From: Chrysaora quinquecirrha | Lineage: Eukaryota > Cnidaria > Scyphozoa > Semaeostomeae > Pelagiidae | DNA length: 64,000 nucleotides | Direction: 5' to 3' | Assembly: GCA_014526335.1 (NCBI GenBank) | Contig: JACTAT010000010.1 | Location: 8,016,450 to 8,080,449, forward strand | Shown here: positions 54,681 through 64,000 of the stretch, piece after piece | Layout: each line of letters begins with the position of its first letter | Numbering within the stretch: the first letter of the stretch is position 1 | Notes under the pieces: generated by a model | Database searches by the model: none | Told to the model about the DNA's origin: nothing | The model's input: the letters and a program-made list of their open reading frames with translations, nothing else | Program-made: the position numbers and the translations under genes

Positions 54681-56064
54681 ATCCATTCCGTGAAATTGTC
54701 GAATTGATGGAGTCTGCTACCGATCGGGAGAGTTCACCTTCAACAATGAGATGTACCGACAAAGGGACGGAGTTGCCATGGGGAGCCCATTGGGACCAGC
54801 GCTAGCAAACATCTTTGTTGGTTTCTACGAAGGTCAACTTTTAGGCTCCACATCAAAACCTCCGGTTTATTTTCGATATGTTGATGACACTTTCGCCATT
54901 TTCAAAAAAGAGTCGGATTGTAACGTTTTCCTCAAAAAACTCAACGCCTTGCATCCGTCTCTAAAATTTACTTTCGAATAGGAGCAAAACAACTCTTTGC
55001 CGTTTCTCGACGTCTTTGTTGAAAACACTGCTACTGGATTTCTCACCAGTATATATAGGAAACCAACCTTTAGCGGCCTCTACACACGGTGGGATTTCTT
55101 TAGTCCAAAACAGAGGAAAATTAACCTCATCAACACGCTAGTTCATCTGGCACTTATGATTTGCTCTAAATCTCGGCTTGATTCGGAATTGGATAAAATA
55201 CGGTCTATTCTCATTGAAAACGGTTACCCTGAGGATTTCATTTCGGATTGTTTTCGCAAGAAGATCGCAAGTCATTCGGCTGATAAAAAGTATGGTCCGC
55301 AAAAGTGCCCTGTTTACCTAAAAATGCCTTGGATAGGAAACATCTCATTGCGATTTGAAAGTCAAATTAAAAAGGCCATTACTAAGTGCTTCGCTGCTGC
55401 CAACCCTCAGTTAGCGTTTGGCACTCGGAAAGTTCTACCATCCATTCAAAAGGATTGCGTACCAACCACACAAAAAAGTTTGGTCATTTATGAATTCTCG
55501 TGCTGGTGTGATGCCAGGTACGTAGGTCGTACTTCCCAGAGACTAGGTGATAGGATAAAGCAGCATGTCCCTACTAACATTCGTCTGCATAATTTTTGGC
55601 AAAGAGAGTAACCACCCTGTGGGTCTAAACAACAACCTAGTCTTAAACATGATTCTGCCATAGGACAACATCTACTCAATAACCCCGATTTGTGCGGAAA
55701 ATTACAGCGAGGATTTTTTCAGAATCATTGGCAAAGCAAGATCTTTGTTTCACTTAGGGGTTTTGGAATCTTCAAAACCAAAAGGCCGGTTCTGTGTAGA
55801 CAGAAAGAGTTCGTTTTCTCACTTGGACTCTTCAAATAATTCATTGGTCCTCCTGCTGTATCCGACCAGCTGATTGGTGTTTAAAACACAATGCCAATTC
55901 CGCTTTTCTTTCTTTCTGATTGGTGCATTTCGAGCCGCATCTGGGTATAAATTCTGCCTTAGTCTATTGTTTCGGTCTGTTTCTGACGTTCATACTCTGA
56001 GGAGTGTCAGACGAAAAAAGCTTTTAAGTATGCCGGAAAATGATTCCGCTGTTCATCGCAATTA

Positions 56065-56643
56065 TGAATGTGCTTTTCTGTGTTTATAAAACAAGTTTAA
56101 TAAATGGTTATTTCTTAAGTATTCTTTGGCTGCATATCAGGGCAAGCAGGCTACGATATGTAAGTACTGTTATAGTTTATTTTTACCTATCTTTTTTATT
56201 TCGTGTTTTCCATTTTTAGGCAGTTATTGTGTCAAGTTTCTTATATTTACATTTTTGCCTTTAGTTTTTGTGGCTGTTTCGTAATTTTTTATATCGCTTA
56301 TATTCAAGCAAAGTTCGTTTATCTTAAATTAATCGTAATATTTACCCTCTGTTTATCTTAAATAACCTAATATAGTGAACTTTCAAACAGACTCTAGGCA
56401 TATTTAATAGCTTTATGCTTATTCTTATTTCTAGGTATATTTCAGTTTACGTTGTTGTTGGATAATTTGAATTTATTACCGTTCACCCTCAAAATTGGTT
56501 TTCTTCGTAATTCTGCAATTCTTAGGGACAAGTAACTTATCATGCAAATTTTCTGACCTTTTCACACGTATTCGATTGCTGGAGCTATTTGTCACCACGT
56601 GACATTTGGACCCACTTAGACTTCAGTCCCGAGATATGTAACA
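56065..56643 (+). repeat. BEL/Pao 3' LTR
   Basis: This is the second LTR copy. It begins abruptly at the Penelope 3' junction and ends GAGATATGTAACA. Compared with the left copy it has an 8-bp insertion ('atttaata') near 56402 and scattered substitutions, so the BEL copy is old. Confidence 0.85.
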
Positions 56644-56759
56644 CTTTTATGTTGAGAAATTTCAATTTGTGAGCCACTTGTGCTATATCTTTTTAATTCA
56701 CTGCACTAGCCATGGTGTTTTTGATTTAACACTACTTTTGTAGTCACGCTTTATATACT

Positions 56760-56825
56760 TTTATTTTGATTGACATATTGAATTAATAAGGGATATGTCA
56801 ATCATTATGTCAATCATATTTATAA
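56760..56825. promoter_or_regulatory. Intergenic-type motif 5 right of BEL
   Basis: TTGATTGACAT (56768) and ATGTCAATCATTATGTCAATCAT (56797-56819) repeat the word seen in the gaps between viral genes at 22.9-28.3 kb. It is the best evidence that viral sequence continues beyond the BEL insertion. No viral coding frame follows that I can identify. Confidence 0.4.
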
Positions 56826-56989
56826 CAAATTATAACTTTAAAACAAATAAGATTCAAATTTTTTCATTTGCTTTTCACTTACCTCACTTTTCCCTTTTAC
56901 CATCAAGGAAAATGAAATTTTCTCATTTCCTCAAAAATTATTCGCACAAAAACCCTGCAGATGGTTCGGCCCCACTATATACTACTCTT

Positions 56990-59935
56990 ATGTATTAAGA
57001 AGATTCAGTTCAAAATTGCTGAAATTTAAGAATAACATAAGAATAACCCCAGCTCAAGCTTCATGAAGAAATTTTGTTGCCTCAAGTAAAAAAATTTTAG
57101 AATAATCAAGGCTTGGCAAAAAATTAAGGTACTGGCTGCTGATATAAAATCCTCTGACAATAAATTCCAGGGCAATACTACCCTGTGCTCTCAGTTTGTA
57201 TAACTTCTTGTGAGTATCTCAGTAGTTGCATGGCAGGGTTGGTGCTGGGGGAGGACTAGGGGGCTACAGCAGCCCGTTGATAGCATATAGCGCCTCTTCC
57301 CCATCCGGATCAAATTTTAGGTGTTGTCGGAGCAAATTTTTGCAAAATTGCATTCTAAACATGTATCTTTTAATCATTTTACCCCCTGTCCAAAGCTCTA
57401 GCCCCCCTGTCGGAAGATTTCTGGCACCACCTCTGTTCCATGGATTACTGTCTGCTCTAAAAGGGGCTTTGTTTCAAAATCTAAATATTGACAAAACGTA
57501 CATCATTCTCTTAATATGGGTAATGATACTATTATACTTAGCATATTTCTCACCTAGAAAGAAAAACATAGACAAGTTTCAAGTGGAAAGATATGTGCAT
57601 TTAAAAACGAATTATCAATCCTGCACCACTACTTACAAAACTCTCTTGGCTCTAATGGTGGAAATCCTACCAAGTCAGATGTTGGATTCGCAAGCTGTTG
57701 GCAATATAAAAATGAGAAATAAGCATGTAATTTTAGTTTGTTGTTTTCTCATCATTCATTACATTTCGGCAAAGAATCTATTCATGTCTAGCCTCACTAC
57801 AATTCTGAATCCTGTATTTGTGAGGAGCTGAAGCACTAAATATTGAATAGTAGATTGTTTATGTGATGAGGAAAGTTAAGAAATTATATACCTTATAGAC
57901 CTAATTATACACCTTTTTGATGCCAGCCAATTGTAAACTTTTAAAATTTCAAAATATTGAGTTTTCGATAGTAAACTCATATCAGGCACTAAAGCGTCCA
58001 AAAATTACTTTACACGCAACGCTTTGCTTTCCTAGCGCTGGTACTACTGATTTTATCAGATCCTCTCAAAACTCACATAAAAGGTACTAAGATAATAAAA
58101 CATTGTGCCTAGACTGAATTTTTGATGCTTAATACGAATTTAAGCCTCTAAAGCTCTATATCTCAAAGTCTGTAACAATTTCCATAATCATTTGTCACGA
58201 CCCTTTTTCGTAATGGTCTATGCTCTCTTTTAAGACTTCCTAGTCTTCTGGAACATGCTTTCACTTGTATCTTCACAGATTCAATTTTTGAAATATTAAG
58301 AGATTCACAGTTATTGCCATTTACTGTAATTTAATCATTTATACTGCAGGTGGAGATGCAGAGACTTCTCTTTTGCTGTGTTTCAGAATTGAAGAAAAGA
58401 TTATCGTATTCCATGCTATAAAATATAGTTGGCTTAACTTTCAAAGACCTTGATCATTTTAGTTGAAGAAGAGTACAATAATTGTAGAGAACTCTAGGTT
58501 CTGAAAACAAAGACTTTCACAATTTAAACCCTAATATCCTCTTTTATAACCAGGCAACCAACCAACCATTGCCTATTCTCAATACCTTGATGTTTTCATA
58601 GATTTTTTAATTACCGATACTAAATGTATCAAATAAATGCAGGAAGGCTAGAAGAAAGTCACTAAAACCTCAAACAGTTGGCTGCAGTCTAATTTTAAAT
58701 GAAAGAGTCTTGAGGTGATCTACTTCCCAGGGAGGTACTTCCCATGGGGTCCAGTCAGTGCTAATAAGGGCAAAAGCTTTAAATTTTCAAAATATTCCTC
58801 AAATAGTAGCCATTGGGTAGTCATTTAGTAAAACCACAAACGACCAACTGGACCCCCTACTGGTCCTCAATGGGAGTACTCTTTGGATCGAATTACACTT
58901 TGCCTGAAATATACATCTGTTCATTTTTTTTATTGAACTTGTTTTTTATTAAATTCTGAAGCTTGCATTATTCCTACATGCCTAAAATAATTGGCTTAAG
59001 GATGTGTCCCTTTTATTTCTCTTTGGTTGAAACTGTTGTTGTACATGTATTTTTTTGTAAGAAACTCTTTATAAGAAACCCAGGCTCTTGAAAGGCCGAA
59101 ATTCAAGAAACCCCTGTACTGGAAATTTTTTATGCAGGAAATTTTTTCCTCAGAAACAGAAAAATATTATTTTTGGTTTATCGGGCAGGTCAAACTTTAG
59201 AACCAACCAAAATCGTATTCATTTGCAGTTTTAATGTTATTCGATTTGGTGGTCTATCTAAAGTTACATTTGTTCTTTCAGGTTAGCACTTTCTTAAACT
59301 TATACTGATAGTCCTGATACTGGTTAGCATTTTGCGAGAAGCAGCCTGCGATCTTGTTGTAATTCTAAAACAACATAAAACTAAACGGTAGCTAATTTAC
59401 ATAATCAATAAAGCACAGCGGGAAAATTATATAGCATTGTCTTTAAGCATAATAATAAACAAAACAAATCAAAAAAAGGTTTATCAACTAAACACTTTTA
59501 CTTCTCATGTTACGTCTGCAATAAAGCATTTCTGTAATAAGCAGACTAACTGGAAACTCACGTGCATTCAAATACGATCAATGAATGAGTTTTGAACATC
59601 ATTCAGCCTAGCTTGAATAACCAAGTAGCCAAAATAGATTTTCAACAAACTCCTAAGAAACTTTCAGGGCTCAAAATCCAAAAAGCTTAAGAAACATTCA
59701 GTACTGGATAAATTTTTGTCAGTCACGTTTTTTTTCTAAGTAGGGTAAGAGGTATTAAATGATATGTTAATTAGAAGATGTTATTTGATAACTAATGTAG
59801 TAAAATTGAATCTTTGATTGATTCTTTCATTCCAACGAATTTTTTTCATGCTGAGATATTTTTATTTCTGCCCTGTGTGTTATCTTAATGTAAAGATACT
59901 TTGTGGAAAATTTCTAGCTATAGCACCGCTAAGCA
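56990..59935. other. No supported gene
   Basis: A 201-codon plus frame at 57226-57831 is the only long open stretch. It has mixed hydrophobic segments (YIILLIWVMILLYLAYF could be a membrane helix) but no recognisable domain, and the first part overlaps a GC-rich patch (57230-57440) that looks like repeat DNA. The rest is AT-rich and featureless to me. Confidence 0.4.
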
Positions 59936-59939
59936 AACT

Positions 59940-60440
59940 TTGACATTGAAATGGATCAAGTTCTTACTGAAAAACTTTGACGGTGGTGTACGAAATCAGT
60001 AATCTACTACAATAGTTGACAAACTGCGACTAACTGATGACACTAATTGACAAACTCTGACATCAATACGGAACAAGATCTTAATGAGTATAGATCTTAA
60101 TGAGTTCAGCGGTGGTCTAAGGAATTTGTAATGAATCACACTAATTGACATTGATACGGAACAAGCTCTTGATGACTATAGCTTCGGTGGTGGTCTAAGG
60201 AATTTGTAATCAATCACACTAATTGAAAGACTGTGACATCAATACGTAACAAGTTCTTAATGGCTATAGCTTCTGAGGTGGTCTAAGGAATTTGTAACCA
60301 GTCACACTAATTGTCAAACTGTGACATCAATACAGAACAAATTCTTAATGACTATAGGTTTGGCCGTGGTCTAAGGAATTTGTAACCAATCACACTAATT
60401 GTCAAACTGTGACATCAATACAGAACAAGTTCTTCAATGG
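59940..60440. repeat. 88-bp tandem repeat, about five copies
   Basis: Units share 'ggtctaaggaatttgtaa', 'tcacactaattg', 'caaactgtgacatcaatac' and 'gaacaagttcttaatg'. The anchor gtctaagg is at 60115, 60193, 60281 and 60369, so spacing is 78, 88 and 88 bp; the short unit lacks about 10 bases. An older, more diverged unit precedes them. No coding frame. Confidence 0.9.
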
Positions 60441-60539
60441 CTTAAGTTTTTTTAAAGTTTAATGTGCCAAGGATGCTTAAAACGAATATTTATTCAATGT
60501 TCTTAGTAATGATATTATTTGTTTATCTTAAACCTGGAG

Positions 60540-62220
60540 AAATAAAACTGATACTTTTGCTTTGGGGTGGGACGATAATTTTGAAGAATTTCATCAAGTG
60601 GGTGCTAGAATTCATCACGGCGGCAGATCATCAGGTGGTATGTCATTATTAACTCGTAAATCAATTGCTAATTATTGCTCCATTGTGTCGGCTGACTGTT
60701 TTCAGTTGTGATGTAAACTTGAAAGAGAACTCTTTGGCTGGACTTCTGATCTTTTTATTTGTTTTCTTTATATACTGCCTAGCACTTCTAATTGGTTTCA
60801 ATCAGGAAGGTCACTTACGTTTGGCTCACTACAAGAAGAATGTGCTAACTTTGACAAACTAGGTTGGATTCTTTTGTGCTGCAACTTTAATGCTAGAACC
60901 AATGACGCACTTGCTTATATTGAAAATGATGAAATTGACGATTTTTTGCCTGTTGATGCTAACTACGAGCCCGACTTCCCATTATTTTCAAGTAAAAATG
61001 CCGACAAAGAACCTCCTAACACCAGTGGCCAACTTCTAATTGACTTTTGTAAGAGCACGGGATATAGGATTGGTAATGGTAGAATTAATGCTGATAATTC
61101 TTGTTCTTATACTTGTTTCATTACTAATGGACACAGTGTTGTTGATTACGCATTATTAAAATCCAATTATTTTTATGTAATTGAAAGCTTGCAAGTGCGT
61201 GAACTAAGCCATCTTTCCGATCACTGTCCAATCAAAATTACAGTGAAAACTTGCTTTTCGCCTGTTTCAAACATTCCTATTTTGTCTAGTGAAACAAACG
61301 TTTCTATTCCATCGAATATTGAATGCCTTAAAAAATAATTATGATACACAGTTTTCAATGAATGATGATTCTATTGAATTGTTGCAAATGGCTAATGAGA
61401 GTGAAGTTGTCCATGATTTTTTAGACACAATTGATTCCGGGCTTGACGATGAAAATATTTCTATTGAAGATACTGTCAATGCTCTTCGTCAAAAGCTTAT
61501 TGGTATGACTAGGCAAAATTTTAAATCAAAACCTGTTTTTGCTAATCATAAAAAGAATAATAAAAAAGTTTCTGCATGGTTTGACATTGATTGCAAAAAC
61601 GGTAAAACGAGGTTGAATAAGGTCAGGAAATCTTAAGAAAATATTCTAAGACTGTCTCTTTCGAGAACGAAACCAAAAGTAGAAGAAGTGAGAATTTTGT
61701 ATTTTTCTGAACGTAAGCAATATAAAAAGTTACTGAAATCTAAGCGCAGCTCATTTTTAACAGTAGAAAAAGAAAAGCTTTGGGCTTTCAAATCAGATTC
61801 TCCTAAAGATTTTTGGAAAAAACTCAACAAATGGAATAAAAAAGATTGATCTTGACTTTACAAACGCTGAATTATATAATTATTTTAATGGACTTTTGAA
61901 CACCGGTAATAGGAACAGTAATGAGTTAGTCAATAATAATGATACTTCTGATATCACCGATCAAGCCACGCTTGATGATCTTGCCTTATCTGCAATTGAT
62001 AACTCATTAAATTGTCCTATGAGTTTCAATGAAGTTGTGCATATGACAAAATGACTCAAATCTGGTAAAGCAGCAGGCCTTGATATGTTGAACGCCTTAA
62101 AAGTCTTCAAAAGTCGTAAAAAATCTGAACAACAGATTCATCTCTGTTTTTTTAAAACTTTTTAATAAGAATCTAAAATCTGGAGAATTTCCAGAGGAAT
62201 GGTCTGTATCACCAGATCAG
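60540..62220 (+). pseudogene. Non-LTR retrotransposon (LINE) fragment: endonuclease and RT start
   Basis: An AP-type endonuclease is recognisable. HHGGRSSGGMSLLTRKSI (about 60617) and LERELFGWTSDLFICFLYI (frame-shifted) are followed by CNFNARTNDALAYIENDEID (60875), FCKSTGYRIGNGR, VVDYALLKSNYFYVIESL and LSHLSDHCPIKI, the catalytic SDH motif at about 61216. A linker (61289-61636) and decayed pieces reach the N-terminus of the reverse transcriptase (LFNKNLKSGEFPEEW, about 62160). The RT core is absent and the 5' end is also missing. The layout resembles CR1/L2-clade LINEs. It ends near 62220. Confidence 0.82.
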
Positions 62221-62229
62221 TGCAAAGAA

Positions 62230-62910
62230 TAGCACAAGGCTCAAGAGAGGTGAACAGCCGCAGCGCACCTACATTCAAGGTGTCGACCAAAAAATGTTGC
62301 AAGGAAATGCATGGGCAAGCTTCTTCAACAACATCGACAACAAAACAGACCTGATACGGCTTATTGTAATTTGCGAAAATTTTCGCATTGTGCGAAAAAT
62401 TCGCAAATTACAAAACAGACCCACAAAATTGTAAAATGCGAAAATTCTATCCGTTTCTCAATTTCTAGTTATATACGCATGGTATTAAAAATGTAAGTTT
62501 GTTTCTCGTCGCTGATAAAGGCAAAACGAAAATAGACATCAGGCCAGCCGGGAAGAGAAATCGTACCCCGTACCTGCTGTTAGGCCCGGACGTTCTTATA
62601 GTTATGGCCTAAAATCCGTTCTGATTTCTGAGCATGATCCAAAATATATCTGATGAATAGAAAATTTAAACAATTTTTGGCGTCGAAAGCTGAACAAGGG
62701 TTTCTTATTTGATATGATATCTGATGTCAGTACAGGTGAAGCCAGGATAGCTGTCTGGAGCAACTGCAGGTGCAGCAATGCAGGATGCAGAGGAAGAGGA
62801 AGAGAAGTAGTAACATGGAATAGAGGCCTTCATGGGATACGAGGTAGGTTTTGGCGGAAATGACCGCACAACACACGAGGTCCTGCCCCTGTTGGGTGCA
62901 GGCCAGATCT
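62230..62910. other. Non-coding stretch with hairpin
   Basis: At 62363-62411 'tgtaatttgcgaaaattttc' and the following bases face a near-perfect complement ('gaaaaattcgcaaattaca') across a three-base loop: a 22-23-bp hairpin with few mismatches. No gene was found in this stretch. Confidence 0.6.
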
Positions 62911-62917
62911 GATCTGC

Positions 62918-63535
62918 ATGATGGCACAATGTTTCAAGATTCCAACGGTTCCTAAGATTGTGCCACATAGTGTACCTGTGATTCCAAATATTCCAGTTTA
63001 CGATGCTAATCTTTTTAAGAAAGTAGAAGAGATCGGTAGGGGATCTTTTGGAGTGGTCAGAAAAGGAAGGTACAAAGGTCGTGATGTTGTTGTTAAAGAA
63101 CTTCTACTTGGTGGAGATTACATCCAAGAATCTGACATCAAAAGATTTGTCAAAGAGGCTTAATTGATGCATGGTATACATTCAGAAAATATTGTGAAAT
63201 TTCAAGCAATAGGGTACAGACCCTTATCAATGATGATGGAATATGCGTGTTTTGATTTTCAGCCACTAGGTGGTGACCTGAAGTGCAGTGGATTGGACAG
63301 GTTCCTTTCATTTGTCAATTCATTCAAGGTTAAATCACTAGAATCATTTGCTTTGAAAATTGCTCAAGATGTTACTAATGGTTTACAATGCTTGCATAAA
63401 TCTGGGATTGCCCATCGAGACCTCAAGCCTGGAAATGTGCTAGTTTCCAACCAGCATTATACAGAGATAATGGATCATGAAGAGCAGGCAAATATAATAA
63501 GATCAAATCCAATAGTTTGTGTAGGAAAATGCGCG
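62918..63535 (+). pseudogene. Protein kinase domain fragment (TKL-like), truncated
   Basis: The N-lobe (62918-63163) shows a Gly-rich loop (EEIGRGSFGVVRKGRYKGRD) and the VAIK-equivalent Lys (VVVKELLLGG). A TAA at 63161-63163 interrupts it; the same frame continues with MHGIHSENIVKFQAIGYRPL. The C-lobe has IAHRDLKPGNVLVSNQHY, the catalytic loop, at about 63412. The sequence loses kinase character after IRSNPIVC at about 63520, before the DFG motif, where repeat-like DNA begins. No intron is seen. A retrocopy or captured cargo gene is possible. It is non-functional as shown, unless it is a spliced gene whose next exon lies beyond the window. Confidence 0.75.
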
Positions 63536-63659
63536 CGCTTTTCACCCTTCGCTGGTCCTTGTAAATACTTGTTGACGTTTTGTTTTGTTGTTGATGTTTT
63601 GTTCTCTATTGATTTACGACCTGGACTTTGGTCAGGTCACGAGACATGAATGAAATTAG

Positions 63660-63745
63660 AAATTGACTCTAAAAAAGACTCTCTGAAAAAGACTCTCTCG
63701 AAAAGACATTCTCTCGAAAGACGCTCTCTCGAAAATACTGTGAAA
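63660..63745. repeat. Short tandem repeat, 15-18-bp unit (gactctctcgaaaa)
   Basis: Five variants of 'gactctctcgaaaa' follow each other with small changes (gactctctgaaaaa, gacattctctcgaaa, gacgctctctcgaaa), within the noncoding DNA right of the kinase fragment. Confidence 0.8.
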
Positions 63746-64000
63746 TCAACCTGAAGAACTTTAAAGTGTGAATGAATGAACTCTGAATTTTAACTCTTGA
63801 TTTGAACTCAGAAACAGTTAATCTTGATGCCATTCTCGGAAGAAACTCTTGACGGAAGCATCGTTTGGTTATTAAACTCTTGGATCACTTTGTATTTTAC
63901 ATTGAATAAATTGGTGAACGTATATCAAAGGTATTATCGCTGACAAACGCTTGAGGATTCATGGTATATCAAGGTGATTCATGGTATACAAAGATTATCA

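Larger units (their letters stand above)
53722..56064 (+). mobile_element. Penelope-like element (reverse transcriptase and GIY-YIG), degraded
   Basis: RT segments are DLTDFYMHREHFEAIKSLR, ILITKNDKGSGVVILNQKDY and RPRMYDLPKTHKPNVPLRP (53788-54279). After a frame change come the first Asp block (SFDISSLFTNVPLDET, about 54406) and NNEMYRQRDGVAMGSPLGPA with FRYVDDTFAIF (Asp pair, about 54885). A stop at 54981 precedes the thumb, and a GIY-YIG endonuclease follows (LVIYEFSCWCDARYVGRTSQ, about 55480). A TATT-rich 160-bp insert sits at about 54515-54680. The 5' end is an inverted copy of its own 3' coding part. The 3' end is defined by comparison with the copy at 6860-7468. Penelope-like elements prime reverse transcription at ends cut by the GIY-YIG domain. 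Confidence 0.9.
42751..56643 (+). mobile_element. BEL/Pao LTR retrotransposon with nested insertions
   Basis: Directly repeated LTR sequence lies at 42751-43326 and 56065-56643, both TGAATGTG...GTAACA, with gag-pol between them on the plus strand. The left LTR may really start near 42589, because the right copy is truncated at its 5' side by the Penelope insertion. CTTT precedes 42589 and also follows 56643, which would suit a short target duplication, but this is weak evidence. It is interrupted at 43471-48092 by a long-inverted-repeat element and at 53722-56064 by a Penelope-like element. Without these, the unit would be roughly 6.9 kb, normal for BEL/Pao. It is inserted into the viral copy: TGATTGACA-type words reappear right of it at 56768. 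Confidence 0.85.

Noticed and set aside
57226..57831. 201-codon ORF as a real gene
   Set aside because: No domain is recognisable and the start lies in repeat-like GC-rich DNA. A single hydrophobic segment is not enough support.
1..64000. tRNA or rRNA genes
   Set aside because: I looked for B-box (GGTTCGAxxCC) and cloverleaf-like stretches and saw none I could support by eye. A tRNAscan run would be decisive.

Overview
This is eukaryotic, AT-rich, intron-bearing DNA with almost no conventional host genes. Transposons fill most of it. The mix is: a Polinton/adintovirus-type DNA virus, BEL/Pao, Penelope-like with GIY-YIG, PIF/Harbinger, a CR1/L2-like LINE, a SENP-carrying DNA element, and a PIN-like plus CXC-domain gene of a kind common in cnidarian and other marine invertebrate genomes. 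This fits an invertebrate metazoan, most likely a cnidarian. That host assignment is inference.

The backbone, from about 1.3 to 57 kb, is one old endogenous copy of a Polinton/Maverick or adintovirus-like virus. Its recognisable genes are a retroviral-type integrase (4.5-5.0 and 15.3-15.8 kb), a protein-primed DNA polymerase B with N-terminal C2H2 fingers (28.4-38.1 kb, + strand), an adenain-like maturation protease (39.1-39.6 kb, - strand), a double-jelly-roll major capsid protein (39.6-41.0 kb, - strand) and small basic core or minor-capsid-like genes (38.2-38.9 and 41.4-41.9 kb, - strand). Between integrase and polymerase lie many small AT-rich genes. Two of them are paralogous F-box-like proteins, and a recurring TGATTGATTGACA-type motif lies in the gaps between genes. 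All viral genes carry stops or frameshifts. No packaging ATPase was found.

The viral copy is cut up by nested insertions. (1) A 10.3-kb element at 5.03-15.28 kb lies inside the integrase and has a 7-8 bp target duplication. It carries an intron-rich SENP/Ulp1-like gene and a Penelope fragment, and a nearly intact PIF/Harbinger (11.07-13.84 kb) lies in one of that gene's introns. (2) A 4.5-kb element at 16.7-21.3 kb has terminal inverted repeats that are arrays of a 13-bp unit containing CCCTAA, plus two unknown spliced genes. (3) A 270-bp fold-back MITE lies at 21.7-21.9 kb. (4) A further end of the 13-bp-array family lies at 25.65-25.8 kb. (5) A second Harbinger (28.7-31.8 kb) splits the polymerase zinc fingers. 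(6) A 1.1-kb TA-flanked MITE carrying CRE-like sites (36.8-37.9 kb) splits the polymerase C-terminus. (7) A BEL/Pao retrotransposon (42.6/42.75-56.64 kb) is itself invaded by a 4.6-kb element with 0.7-kb inverted repeats and internal 390-bp tandem repeats (43.5-48.1 kb), and by a Penelope-like element (53.7-56.06 kb).

Outside the viral copy, 0.2-1.1 kb holds degenerate tandem repeats and 2.5-3.4 kb a PIN-like/CXC gene (an insertion near the viral left end). To the right are 57-60 kb with no supported gene, an 88-bp tandem repeat (59.9-60.4 kb), a truncated LINE (60.5-62.2 kb) and a truncated protein kinase gene (62.9-63.5 kb).
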